Part shown: piece after piece, positions 10,624 to 22,358 of the stretch | Layout: each line of letters begins with the position of its first letter | Numbering within the stretch: position 1 is the stretch's first letter | Made by a program: the position numbers and the translations under genes | NCBI GenBank assembly: GCA_024138015.1 | Contig: JAMXBB010000008.1 | Coordinates: forward strand, 6,772,985-6,836,984 | Source: Lumnitzera littorea | Taxonomy: Eukaryota; Streptophyta; Magnoliopsida; Myrtales; Combretaceae | Reading direction: 5' to 3' | DNA: 64,000 nucleotides | Notes under the pieces: model-generated | What the model was told of the DNA's origin: nothing | Databases searched by the model: none | Seen by the model: the letters and a program-made list of their open reading frames with translations, nothing else

Positions 10624-13240
10624 TGTAGACACCTCATTTTTTCCCTCCCTTTTTTTAAAAAAGGTTAAAAGGTCCAAAATTAGGAAAACCATAAAAAAAA
10701 AATAGAAAATTTAGGAAAAATAAAAAAATTAGAAAATTTTGAAAATTACAAGAAATTCAAAAAATAGAAAAATCACAAAAAAGAGAGAGAGAAATAGAAA
10801 ATTTTAAAAAAATATATAATAATAATAATACCATTCAAAATATAGAAAAATAGAATCATTTTTCAATAAAATATTTTTTTTAAATAAAATAGGCATTCAA
10901 AATTGTGCTAGGGTCATTAGGTTTAATTTAATTAATTTTGGAAGTTTTTATTTAGGTTGATTCATGGTTTAAATGCAATTTGTTTGCAAAAGGAGACAAG
11001 ACACGGGCCAACAATCCATATGGTTAAGTCTTTAGTCTTACATTTGGAACTAACGAGGAGATATTGGGTTCAATTTGTACATAAGGTACTTTATACCTTT
11101 TATTTTTTGTGCTAGGATAGGATACGTGTCAGCCCATGATTAGTTGACACATTTCTTTTCCTTTACTTTCAATCTTTTTCTCCTCCTTTCCAATGAATTT
11201 CCAACTTGGTCATCCATCATCATGGCTAATTTTGATTTGGTTTTCTTCACAATTTTGCTAAATCAATGGTGGAAAGATGAAGATCACATGGCCTTCTTTT
11301 AATCTACACTAAGAACTTGATTGGATTCAGTTGAAAAGAAGGTCAAAATGTGGGATGAAAATCATGGAAAGTTTGAAATCTTGGATTTTTGTTTGAATTG
11401 AATTTGCTTGATTTGAGCTCTTGATGGATTTTCAAAGTTTCTGTGAAGTGTTTCATGCAAGAATGAAGATCAATGAATGTTCATCTCATCTAAACCGCAA
11501 CAAATTTCATCGATTGTAGATCAATTCGTCAAAATCCCCGTTAAGTCGAAATCTCTAGATTCATTGCAATTCTAAGCTTTCCGTGCATAATGAAGCTATA
11601 ACAAGTATAAATAGGGCTTCCTAGAGCATTTCCCAGCATCAAAAACTCGCTCAAAATCCTTCCCCTAAGTTTGAACTTGAACTTTCTCTCTCTACAGGAA
11701 CCTTAACTCGTAAGTCTCTCTCTCTCTAGCTCTACCTTCACCATCACCTATCTTAGACCAAACTAACACCACGGTCAAGTTCTTTAAGCTCCTAATGAAT
11801 GAACCTTACCCCCTTGTGCATAGTCATGCCCCTTAGCCATGTCCTTGAGCCACCACATTGAAGCCCTAACTCTAACCACAACCACTATCTCAAAACTCAT
11901 CACTATCCTAACCCACTCAAAATCACCATTATAGCTGAACTCCCCATTCCTTAAAACCCAAAACTACTCCTCTCTCACCCTTCCAACAACCACCATACTG
12001 CCTAACAAACTCTACCACCATTGTAACTTTGAAAAACAACCAAGTTGAGCTCTACTAGTCTCGGCACTTTGCCTTCCCTCCCTAACCTTAATAAAAAACA
12101 CATGAAATTGAAGTCACCCAATCATTTAGGTATCTGGAGCTCATTGAAACCACCCTTGCCAAGCTACTGCCCCCTTCCTTCAACTGTAACCCGAATCCAA
12201 TGCCCAACTTGAGCCGACCCCACCGACCCGCTCCAAGACCTATCCTGCGCGCTTCTCCCTAGTCCAACCCTACTCCAATCCGAGTTGTTTATTTATTTGT
12301 TTTTTATTTTTATTTTCTTTTTTATTTTTTATGTTTCTATTATTTTTATTTGTTTTCCAATTGTAAGTGTAATTATAAATAAAACAGCGAAAAAAAAAGA
12401 AAAAAAAAAAGAGGAAAAAGAAAAAGGAAAAGGAAACAAATAGTCAAAAAAATGAAAAATAATAATAATAAACCATGCAAATAGAAATACAAAATAAAAT
12501 AAACTAAATACATCAAATAATTAAAAAAAAAAGCAAGATTTTGCCAAGTAGAAAATTAAATTTTCCAAATAAACAAAAAAAATGTAAAGTAAAATAAATT
12601 ATCCTTTTCAAATTTAGGACCCTTTTTTTTAGAAATTTTCTTAAATAAATCAAATTGGGTTAAAAACGTAAATCTGACATATTTTCAAAATTAAAACAAA
12701 TCCAGCAAACTAAATTTTTACAAAAAGAACTACGTACGGCTGATCCCAAATAATTGATACATAGGTACCTACGAGGTGACGGTAAAAAATGAAAAACCTT
12801 TTTTTTTTTCCATTTATAGTTTAGATTACTTAAATTATTCAATTCACTCAACCAATAATTAAGTTTCACTTTATAGATTAGTCTATTAAAAGGTGATTTT
12901 TAAAATTAAGATTAAAATTGGAAAGTTATATGGTACCAATAAAGGTTTAAAAGTCCTAACCCCTAGACCTTTTTCTCTCATTTTACAAAACTGTTTAAAA
13001 ATTGGTTTTATCGATAAATCGGTAGTTAAGTTATAACCAATCTACCTAATTGGTTATATCAATTGGTTATAACTTAACTATTCTCCTAACTTCAGTCGAG
13101 TGATGACCCCAAAAGCGTTTTCGAAGTTAAAAAAGCGATTTTCTTTAAATCCTAATAGAGACTCACTATTAAACGAGTAAGGTTTGATATTAATCAATTT
13201 AAAGAAAGTTAGTTTATGAAAATTGGGAGGAAAAAACCAA
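10624..13240 (+). repeat. Element A 3' LTR
   Basis: Begins TGTAGACACCTC directly after a short AAGGAGTAAT polypurine-like tract, and element B shares this LTR start. The last 525 bp match window 1-523. Contents: A-rich tracts (10660-10880, 12380-12600), a TATA box at 11606, and a C-rich stretch at 11740-12260. The right end is placed near 13240 by alignment to the 5' LTR end; the last bases are too diverged to fix exactly. Confidence 0.85.
11606..11613 (+). promoter_or_regulatory. TATA box in element A 3' LTR
   Basis: TATAAATA followed by GGGCTTCC is a typical plant TATA box and the likely LTR promoter, with transcription starting about 30 bases downstream. Confidence 0.6.
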
Positions 13241-16200
13241 GATCGACATTCATGGGATACCAAACATCATGTGTTCATCCACATCGAGCTATATCAACTG
13301 GTATGCAGTAACTTTGTGTGTTAGCTATACTTGTTAGGATAAAAACTTAAAAATGGACTAATACATAAACCTAACTTAAATAATTTATTGTTGGTTTTGC
13401 TTAGTTGTCTCAATCCAATGAGCAATACCCTTAGACTGAAGTTACATCTATGAGCATAGTTTCTAAGGGGATGCAGTAGTTTGTGCTCAGACGATTAAGG
13501 ATGGCTTAGCAGATAGTTGATAAGGGGGAACACTATTGGCAATCGCAATCATTGAAAGTGAAGAGAAGTTAAAAAGGCATTATATGGTGATTTGTTGCAT
13601 GTATAACACCTATAGATGGATTGCAATAGATAATGTCTGTATGATAGGCAGTAAGCTCTATATGAAACTATTTTCTTGTTTGGGTTTAGTTTTGGCACCT
13701 ATAAGCTAAACATTCCTGCTACCTCTTATAACTCTCCAAGATCAAATCCCCTTATTCTTCAGTTTGGTTTTTTTTTTTTTTTTTTTTGAGTCATGAATAC
13801 TTTTATGTTTACACATATTTCTAGGAGACTGGAGATATGTGGCTTATTACATTAGAGTAATTATACAAAAATGTAAAACTAGGCCTACTTATGAGTGGCA
13901 TACTTATAAAATTATGGTTACTATCATATTGAGTTTTTGTAGCTTAGCCCTCTAATCTTTTTTCAAAGGATGACTATTACGTAGATCATATATTTGGAAA
14001 CATTAGTTATAGAGAGAAAGATGGTTTTGAGGGTATCATGACTAATTATAGTGATGACTACACATGCTATGAGTTTACAAGTATGGATAGAGAGACATTA
14101 TAGTAGACTTTCTTGTTGCTTACTATTTCTACTAAACTCAGTTAATTTATTACCCACTATGTTTTAAGCTAGATGACTATTGGAAAACTAGGCCTGCATA
14201 CCCCAATGAGATACTTTGGACTCTTTAGAACTAGTACCTATGATGTTTGTTGCAATATGATACTTTTGTTTTTGTATAAGGCTTACTTTTTATGATGTTT
14301 TCCAAAATTAGTTGAAGCTTTCATAAAATTAAAAATTATCAAAATTATGCTCTTGATTTTTGGGAAGCTTTATATAGGTTACTAAAGTGGAATGCAAAAA
14401 ATTATCATCCTTTAAATTCGAAGTGCAATAATTTAGGTGCTATTAAAGTAGTAAATTTAAATTAACTTATGATCTCTAACTATAAGGACAGTTTGAAAGT
14501 AGGAAAATTTAGGTACATTATCTCAATGTGAAGTTGAACTTGACTATGTTGTGAAATAAATTTTAAATTACAAAGGAATTGGAACCTAAAAATCTAATTG
14601 TTGAACATTCAGTATGTGTATCAGTTTGTGGAAGAGTGAAAGGGTTACTACAACTAAGAACCTCTCCCCTAATCTTAGATAATACATCTAAGGGTTCACT
14701 ACAATTCATTCTCATGCTTACGCTATCCTTCTCTAAAAGCCTCTTAGGACACCTACCACTAGTCTTAGGTTAGAGGGGTTGATTGCATAAAAACGTTGGG
14801 ATGCAAGCCCCCAAGATTGAAGCCCAAAGAATATCATATGTAAAGCCCCGCACCTCATTAAGATCATATCGGCATACTCTTCCCCCCACCATCCCACTCT
14901 ATCCCCTAAACACCAACAATCGGGAAAAAAAAAAAAAGAGTAGACCCCATTAAGGACTAGAGCGAAGTTTTCTATTATGATAGTAGTAGGAATGGATTTT
15001 AAATATAAGCTTCTAACAACCACCGAGAAGGAAAATATTGATGTAGCCACTACTACTATTAAGAAAGAGCAATTTTTTTTAATCCTTACCTTGCTTGAAA
15101 GAGAACAAAGCAATGCCCTCTAAAAGATATGACTAAATTGAGTCTATGACAATTGGAAAAAGAAGAGAGAAAGCACAGCTACGTAGATTCTTGTCTTTCT
15201 TTAAGGAAGTGTAAGCTTTTGTATTGTATTTTCTCCTACTTTCCCCTTATAAATCTATTTCACCTTTGGATAAGTCCTCTGTCCCATTAGATTTACTGTG
15301 ATTAGCCTCTTATTCCCTAACTCTAGGTGTTTAGTAAATTTTAGTCCTCCCCACCCAAGCTATCTTGGATTGCTTAATTGCTTTGAGGATAGGGGATGGG
15401 GACTATATTTAGTTTATTACATCCTATTATTGCGAAGAAATACAATATCACGTTGAGGCTACTTGCATGAAACTATACTATTCATGAAGATTAATGTGAA
15501 ATTGTTATGTATGTAATTATAGTTATCATATTTTGGTTAATCATATAAAATGAATTTGTATTGATCATATCGCTACTTTGGTGCTTGTTAAGTGCATTCC
15601 ATGATTTGTCTGTTTGCAATTTAATACATGCTTAGGAGAGATCTTAGATATGTGGCTCCTCCCCTTCCTATGGAGGGAAACTTATACCGCCCCCTCCAGG
15701 GAAGATTTGATTTAGAGGCTATTAATTGTGGAAAATGGATTAAGATCAAGTTTAGCCATTTGTTAATTTCTTTATCCATATAAAACGCAAGATTAAGCTT
15801 AAAGATAAAGGTCATTAGGAACTCAATTTTTGAATTCTAATGAACCTTATGACTATCAAATCTAATTCTTTCAACTAAAAAAAATTATATAAACCAATAT
15901 TAGCCCTCAATTTGGGTGGATTTGGATGAGAATCCCTCGTAAAAAAGGTGATTAAATTGGATTAAGACACTCTTTCCACTTCTATATTCAAACTAATCTG
16001 CAACCTACATCTTACAAGTGAAAGTAAATATGCTTAATTTTAAGCCTATGACATACATCTTATATGTTTATGCACTAACAAGTTAGGTTGTTGGCTTATG
16101 CCTTACCTTGTTTTACAAATTGAATGAATTTAACCTTTTTAAATGGCCTAAATTGATCTTATATTTCAAATCTAATTCGGGGCAAATTTGGAGCCCAATT

Positions 16201-16949
16201 GATCAATTTTCCAAAAGTTTGAAACACAATTATTTTCTTTTTTAAGATAAGAGTTAATTTTCAAATTGTAGTTAATTTGACAATTTTCAAGCTTCGATTC
16301 ATTTGGTCCCATTGTTAATAAACATAATTTGTTTATAAAATGACCATTTTAAGTTCAATCAAAGCACCATCTAAAACTATGATTTCTTAAATTGTCTTAA
16401 AGTTATGATTCTAAGAATAATCAAATTGGATTAGTATTAAAATATTAAATTTCTAAGAAGATTAACCATTTTAAAACTATTAAATTAGATATATGAGACC
16501 TTACTCATATCTTACCGTGTAAGTTACAAGTTCCCAATTTTAAAACCAAAACCTACTTTATAACATCCTATGACCATCTAGGTACATAGACCCTATAAAA
16601 CTTATAGGTTATAAGACTTTTTGTAGAACTGGTTTCGACCTTAAGGTATCTTTTTCACTTGCCTTCACCCTGATAGTTTAATTCCATTAAGAAGGGTTGA
16701 AGCATGGGTTGTATTACTTGTATATAGAAAGGGTAATGGAATTGTGAAGGAAAAAAGACCTACTTCCCTAAAAGGAGTTGTAGATGCGCTATTCCCCAAT
16801 CATGTTGATGAAGCTGGTACCAGATTCAATTCTTTTTTAGGAATAGAGGACAAGTGCCATTGAGCTCTTGAACTAAGGCATGTATCAGATTTCAAACAAA
16901 AATAAAGTTTGGTCTTTAATGAAATAGTTTCACTTCATCCCTTTTACCA
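13241..16949. other. Spacer without recognisable genes
   Basis: About 3.7 kb of AT-rich sequence. The longest open frame (14733-15113, minus, 126 codons) shows no domain, has a low-complexity Phe/Ser make-up, and has no support from neighbours. A T run lies at 13768-13787. I see no terminal repeats or RNA genes. Confidence 0.5.
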
Positions 16950-17197
16950 TGTGAGATTTATCACATTGGTGTATTTATTAGTACGTATGATATAGTCGTA
17001 TATTAGTTTTGTCTTTACACATGTTTAGTTAGTTATCGTTAGTCACCCTGTATGCATATAAATACTCATGTTACTCTATACATTCTTTCAGTCATTAGAA
17101 AACATTCTTTCATTCACAATTCTTCTTCCATTATTCTCTCTCTCGACTATACACAATGGCACCTTTGATAGACTATATAATAGCTTAAAAGTTCACA
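16950..17197 (+). repeat. Element E 5' LTR
   Basis: The right end is set exactly by the PBS that follows: ...TTCACA then TGGTATCAGAG. The left end is placed at TGTGAGATTTATCACATTGG, which resembles common copia LTR starts; it could be up to about 20 bases off. It contains TATAAATA at 17057 and a T/C-rich R-U5 region. Confidence 0.7.
17057..17064 (+). promoter_or_regulatory. TATA box of element E LTR
   Basis: TATAAATA lies 140 bases upstream of the LTR end and just before CTCATG...CATTCTTTC. This is the usual spacing for a short copia LTR. Confidence 0.6.
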
Positions 17198-17210
17198 TGG
17201 TATCAGAGTA
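17198..17210 (+). other. Element E primer-binding site (initiator tRNA-Met)
   Basis: TGGTATCAGAGTA directly follows the LTR end CA. TGGTATCAGAGC is the classic plant copia PBS, complementary to the 3' end of initiator tRNA-Met. Confidence 0.9.
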
Positions 17211-17290
17211 CCTATATAAGATCTGGTACTTTTTTGATATTGTTCTATCAATTTTTCTTGAAATTTCTTTATTTCTTGTCCAATCAACAT

Positions 17291-18230
17291 TATGAACAAT
17301 TAGTTGGTACTAGTTGAAGATTCTACTGTTAATGATCCTTTATACATTTCTAACTCCAACAATCCTAAAATGGTAATTAGGAATATAATCTTTAATGGAT
17401 CAAATTTTTTGAGTTGGAATGGATCTATATGAATGGCTCTTGATGCTAAATTGAAACTAAGGTTCATAAATGGAACCATAGTGACTCTATGGTGCATTAT
17501 TGGCTACTAAAGTTTATGATTCTTGAATTGACACAAAATTTCCTTTATGCACAATCTTCATTGGAGTTGTAGAAAGAAATAAAGGAGCAATATGGGCAAA
17601 GCAATAGGCCTCTGATCTTCCAATTATAGCATGGGCTTTCTAACATCAAGTAAGGAAATTTGTATATTGTAATGCATTACAACAGACTAAGAAGATGTTG
17701 AGGTGAATTATAATAGTAGAATGCTTATCATGTTGTGATTGTGGTCAATAGGAGCAATGTTCTTATGGATTCAAAGAGAAATTAATTGAATTTGATTCTA
17801 GGAACAAATTAATACGATTCCTGATGGGGCTTTCAGATGTATATGAGATAGTTATAAATCAAACACTCTCTATTGATCCGCTTCCCACAATGAATAGGGC
17901 TTTCTACTTAGTTTAACAAGTAGAAAAAAGCAAATATAATTAACTAATAACATGTTGAATGAAGGAGAACAAATGGCTTTCTTGGCACTAAAAGGGAACA
18001 CTCATAATCAATATACACTAACTGGTAGAAGGATATTAGAAAAGGGAATTTGAAGTGCAAATATTGTAATTAAGAAGGTCATACGATCGAACAATGTTTT
18101 AAAATCATTAGCTATCCCAAATGGTACAAAGGGAAGAAAAATAAGAGATATGGAAGTAATATTGCTGCTAATTGTAAAGTTGAAACTCCCTTTGATCAAC
18201 CTAGTGAGTCACTATTTGATTGCTAATCTA
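17291..18230 (+). pseudogene. Element E copia gag, decayed
   Basis: Reads DPLYISNSNNPKMVI (from about 17333), then FNGSNFLSWN and KLRFINGT, the start of the plant copia gag (gag_3 and UBN2 family). Next come EIKEQYGQ...PLIFQL (17575-17625), RFLMGLSDVYEIV (17815-17855) and a zinc knuckle CKYCN-EGHTIEQCFK (about 18055-18100) with all Cys and His ligands present but a stop inside. Multiple stops and frame changes make it non-functional. It would form the element's capsid. Confidence 0.85.
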
Positions 18231-18998
18231 CATTAGTAATGAATGATCAATAAATGCATACCATTTACAAAGTAATACGCATGATGAAAGGTAAACTGTC
18301 AACTCAGCATTTTGCAAGTAGTATTCTTTCCTTAGCTTTCTTTTTTGCTTGGAATAATAAAATACTCTCTTGGATCATCGAACAAGCACAACTAACCATA
18401 TGTCACCCTTTGAAACCCTCTTAATAGATAAGAAATTCTTTAATCCACCCATTTCTATTAATCTAACATATGGTTCCTTGAAATTTGTTTGAATGATATG
18501 ATCTATCCATATAAATTTGGCCTTGACACTCATACATGTATTATTTATGCCTGAATTCCAACATAATCTAATCAAGTCCATAAACTCTCAAAAAATCATT
18601 CACTTAAAGCACATTTTGATGCTAATACTTGTTACTTTTAGGACCCAAAAATTAACCACCATATAGTAGTTGAAAAGTTAATCCATAGTTTGGGTGTAAC
18701 GAAAGCTAAAGCTTTTAATCAAAAGCATCAAAATTCACTCTCAAAGGACTTATTAGTATCTTGTACTTCTTTTGTTGTTCTTAAAGTAGCTCTTGTTGCT
18801 AGCATTGCTTTGAACTTATCTCAAGACCAATTAGGTCACTCTTCCATTTCTAACCTTGTTCATTTAAAGGCTTGTAAGAACTTTGATTCTACAAACTTCT
18901 TTTGTGATACCTTTCAGTTGTCTAAATGCCATAGGTTACCTTGCCTTCGAAATCCAAATGCATTAAGATTTTTTTTTCATCTATTACATATCAATTTA

Positions 18999-19020
18999 GG
19001 GGGGGGGGGGGGGGGGGGGG
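18999..19020. other. Poly-G run next to gap
   Basis: 22 consecutive G directly before the N block, in a window that is otherwise poor in G. It interrupts integrase coding and is probably a low-quality read end rather than real sequence. Confidence 0.75.
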
Positions 19021-19100
19021 NNNNNNNNNNNNNNNNNNNNNNNNNNNNNNNNNNNNNNNNNNNNNNNNNNNNNNNNNNNNNNNNNNNNNNNNNNNNNNNN
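19021..19100. other. Assembly gap (80 N)
   Basis: 80 undetermined bases. The missing copia integrase core is longer than 80 bp, so the N count is probably not the true size. Confidence 0.95.
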
Positions 19101-19312
19101 TGTTTACGCTCTACTTACCCATTGTGTTAGGATGTATAGGCCATGTTTTGCTAATGAACAATGCTAGGGGGGGGGGGGGGTGCGAGGAGCGGCATATCAT
19201 ATTGTTTCCACTATGAACCAAAATTTCTTTCATTCTTTAATGACCATAGCATTGTTCATTAGCAAACAATGGCCTATACATCCTAACAAAATGGGTAAGT
19301 AGAGCGTAAACA
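19101..19312. repeat. Fold-back (inverted) repeat beside the gap, probable artefact
   Basis: 19101-19166 is the reverse complement of 19247-19312, with about 3 mismatches in 66 bases. The spacer of about 80 bases starts with a 14-G run (19167-19180). The right arm is in register with copia integrase coding, so the left arm is the misplaced copy. The placement next to poly-G and N suggests a chimeric read end. Confidence 0.8.
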
Positions 19313-19605
19313 TTATCATTTACTTAACACTTCTTATACCTTAAGAATACATGCAAAGTTACTCAAACATTTTCTGGGGCGAATGAGTTTTAAGTGCAAG
19401 CTATTTGAATGAGGTTTTATCTAGTCATTAACCAAATTATGAACATCTTTATGTCATAGGATGTCATTACTACATTGCCAACTTGTCTCCACATAAAGAT
19501 AGGCTAGATCCAAGAAGCATACATTCTTAGTTTTTGGGTCATGTAATTGGTCAAAAGGGTTATAAGGTATATGATTTGGAAAACAAGAAGCTGTTGCTGA
19601 TTAGA

Positions 19606-20120
19606 TGATGCGAACTGTAACCAAGAACAAATAAGGCCAGTTGCTAAATGTATCCAAGCTTGCTAAAAGCTTGAAAATGAAGTGATGGGGAAAGTGAGAA
19701 TGGACAAATGTGAATGAAAAGTAAGCAAAAACCCACAAGCAGCTCCAATGGATATGACGTACCAATGGAACTTCTAAGGACTCATGACACAACTCAATAT
19801 GATGCACGAGATAGTCCGGTATGGTTATTCGCCACGTAGCTTTGCTTAAGGGTTTAGATAAGAGTAAAAATGAACGTAAACAAAGTAATATTTACGAGAG
19901 GAAAATATCAAGTGTATTAATGTTCAATCTGTTATTTATAACTATAAATATAAGGGGTATTTATACTTGAGAATTTAGTGCAACATACCTAAAAAGGAAA
20001 ATACAAAAAGGGTATTTCCCTAAAGAAGTAATGTACAAGAATATAAAAGAGTAAAAATGAATATTAAAAAAAAATAATGATTAGTATGGCAAATTCCATA
20101 CGTGGTCCTGTACACATGCC
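19606..20120 (-). repeat. Element C 3' LTR
   Basis: Matches element D 60136-60650 block by block: CTCAATATGATGCACGAG at 19794 against CTCAATATGACGCACGAG at 60310, then CGCCAC, GTATTTATA and the A-rich end. The left end is placed at TG 19606 and the right end within about 30 bases of 20120; neither is exact. Confidence 0.7.
19957..19965 (-). promoter_or_regulatory. TATA box of element C LTR
   Basis: The minus strand reads TATAAATAC. The same motif is conserved in element D at 60479-60487. Confidence 0.55.
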
Positions 20121-20460
20121 ATCGATACATTGGTGAGGCTATTAGAGGATGTGGGCAAAAGAGTATGATCAAATTACTAGTCCGAGCAGGGGTAATTAAC
20201 GATCAATCTAGGGTCTCTCTCTTGGCACCTCGACAAAGGTGAGGCCAAGTAGTTAGTCAGCTCATATGTAAGTGAATATTCGGGAATGGCCTGGTTGTTA
20301 TCCTGGTAATCTATAATTCGGCACACTTCAAAGAGATGGGCAATCATTTGGCTTAACATATAGAGTGACTCGGCAAAGAGATACTTGGCTTCGGTAAGAG
20401 TCAACTAAAGAAAGAGGATATGCCTTGCTAGCTCTTCTAGTCCTCAAGCTCAGCTACAAG
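20121..20460 (-). other. Element C 3' UTR
   Basis: Lies between the integrase C-terminus and the 3' LTR. A 75-codon minus-strand frame (20177-20404) has no recognisable domain. Confidence 0.5.
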
Positions 20461-21560
20461 TCAAAGGCCCAATAGCCTAATTCCTATCATCCCTTTTGGT
20501 TGATTTGGATTTAGGATCAAATTCGAACGGTCTACAGTCAACTCTCTGTCAAGGTGATATAGACTGAGGTCAACAATGTTAAAGGTGTCAAAAACCCCAT
20601 AGTCCTCAAGTAGCTCCAATCTATAAGTGTTATCATTAATCTTCTGGAGGATTCTGAAAGATCCTTTAATCCTTGGGGATAGTTTGTTCCTTCTCTTGCT
20701 TGGAAACCTCTCTTTACTTAGGTGCAACTACACCGAGTCTCATGGCTGAAAATGTTTGGTCATCCTATCCTTGGTCTTCTCTCACATACGTCCAGCAGCT
20801 TGGTCGATGTGCTAAGTGACTTTATCATAGATGTGCTAAAGGGATTATGCTCTAACTCTTACATCGGGGTCTCTTTGCACGGGCACAAATATAAGGGTGT
20901 GAACGAGGAGCAATTGGGATTAAAACCATAGACCACTTCGAAGGGGGTTTGCTTAGTGGTGTCATGTACTGTTTAGTTGTAAGCAAATTCAACCACTGGC
21001 AAGTAGGCATCCCAGTCAGCCAAGTTCTTGCCCACTATAGCTCGAAGTAGTGATCGTAAAGTATGATTAACTACCTCTGTTTAACCGTTAGTTTGGAGGT
21101 GACAAGAAGTACTGGATAATGGTTTAATCCCCATTTGACACTATAAGGTACTCTAGAAATGGCTTAAGAACTTTGGATCTCTATCGGAGACTACACTCCT
21201 CAGCATGTCATGTAATCGTACAATTTCCTATAAGAAAAGAGAAGCAATAGTCGAAGCATTGTTAGTCTTGGAATAGGGTACGAAGTGTACCATCTTGTTG
21301 AACCTATCCATGATAACCAATACAAAATCTTTGCTTCAGGCAATTCGTAGTAGTCCTAGAATAAAGTCCATGATCAATTCAATCCATGCCTTTATTGGAG
21401 CAAGCAAAGGCATTGCTTTTCCTTGTTTAGTTCAGCACTTAGCCCTCTTACACACGTCACAGCTTTCAACAACTTTGTGCACATCTCACCTCATCTTTGG
21501 CTAAAAGAATCAACCACTCAACAATTCATATGTTCTTTTCTCCCCAAAATGTCTGAATAG
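20461..21560 (-). pseudogene. Element C integrase, decayed
   Basis: Minus strand, in order: zinc-finger end CDVCKRAK (about 21455), KAMPLLAPIKAWIELIMDFI with the first catalytic Asp in MDF (about 21365), DFVLVIMDRFNKMVHFVPYSKT (21330-21265), VVSDRDPKFL with the second Asp (about 21190), then DTTKQTPFEVVYGFNP (about 20950). The C-terminal domain at 20727-20461 includes KLSPRIKGSFRILQKI and the DYGVFDTFNIVDLS segment. Stops and a frame change near 21100-20750 break it. It would catalyse element insertion. Confidence 0.85.
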
Positions 21561-22358
21561 TCCTCTACTATGAGCTTCCCTAATCAGCAGCTCCCGAAGT
21601 GAACAAGTCGGCACATATAATTTTACTCCTCGAAATAAGTATCCTTCCTCCATATGATACTCATCCACTGTCCTTCCATCAACACAACACGCAAGTCTTG
21701 ACTCAAAGTGTAGATCCTCAAAATACTATTCTTTGGTACTCACCAATCCAAACAATCTAATCTGCAGTTCATTCAAAAGTGCATGCCTTCTCGATAAAGC
21801 ATTTGCAACTACGTTGCACTTTCCCTGCTTGTATTTTATCACGAAATTGAATCCCTCAAGAAATTTAATTCATCTCGCCTGCCGCTTTGACAATTTGGTC
21901 TGACTTTAGAGGTACCTTAGTGACTCATGGTCAATATAGATGATAGATTCTCTCGGTAGTAGATAATGCTTCCATACTTGTAGTGCTCAGATTAGTGCCA
22001 AGAGTTCTTTATCATACACAAAGTAATTTAGTTGAGGTCCTCTAAGCTTCTCACTATGATAAGCAATTGGTCAACCTTCTTACATTTAGACAATACTTAT
22101 TCCAATGCCTGATGCATCACATTCCAGCTCAAATATTTTCTCGAAGTTAAGTAGAACAAGTACAGGGGTGGAGGTCAACGTCTCTTTTATCTCAACAAAA
22201 CTCCTCTCTTTCCTTTCTCCCTATTGGAAGTTGGTGTTCTTCTTTGTTAGCTCAATAAGTGGTGCAACGAAACCGCTAAAATTTCTGATGAATCTTCTAT
22301 AGAATGAAGCCAGTTTATGGAAACTTCTCACATTGACATAAGTAGTATCGTCGTCCAC
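21561..22358 (-). pseudogene. Element C RNase H, decayed
   Basis: Minus strand reads LNYFVYDKELLALI (about 22035-21995), VWKHYLLPRESIIYIDHESL (about 21980-21925), QTKLSKRQAR and FVIKYKQGKCNVVANALSRR (about 21850-21790). These are the RNase H signatures of Ty3/gypsy pol: the YDKE Glu, the DHESL Asp and the ADALSRR end (here ANALSRR). A few stops interrupt it. It would degrade the RNA strand after reverse transcription. Confidence 0.82.

Larger units (their letters stand above)
1..13240 (+). mobile_element. Element A: Tat/Ogre-like Ty3/gypsy LTR retrotransposon, 5' LTR truncated by window edge
   Basis: Order along the plus strand: partial 5' LTR, PBS, ORF1, gag, protease, RT, integrase, tandem-repeat 3' UTR, 3' LTR. 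Integrase lying downstream of RT makes it Ty3/gypsy. The extra ORF1 upstream of gag, the arginine-tRNA-type PBS, the LTR start TGTAGACACCTC and the long repetitive 3' UTR are known features of the Tat/Ogre group. Window position 1 aligns with 12716 in the 3' LTR, so roughly 2.1 kb of the 5' LTR lies outside. All ORFs carry many stops, and RNase H plus the N-terminal part of integrase are deleted. The element cannot move on its own. A target-site duplication cannot be tested because the left end is missing. Confidence 0.9.
18290..19600 (+). pseudogene. Element E protease remnant, pre-integrase and integrase, decayed, contains assembly gap
   Basis: A degraded protease/pre-integrase stretch lies at 18290-18780. 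It is followed by LGHSSISNLVHLKACKN and FFCDTFQLSKCHRLP (18830-18945), the GAG-pre-integrase segment with zinc-binding residues. The core is then lost in the gap. Coding resemblance resumes at about 19205: HPNKMGK (the TPQQNG site), IFWGE, YLNEV, and the C-terminal block YYIANLSPHKDRLDPRS and QKGYKVYDLENKK (19470-19590), standard for copia integrase. The catalytic Asp residues cannot be judged because of the gap. Confidence 0.8.

Noticed and set aside
14733..15113. 126-codon open frame on the minus strand
   Set aside because: Phe/Ser-rich low-complexity sequence with no domain, no splice or promoter support, and no related copy in the window.
18690..19216. Open frames reading through the poly-G and N gap
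   Set aside because: They depend on an assembly gap and Gly runs from poly-G. Only the copia part before 18990 is real coding resemblance.
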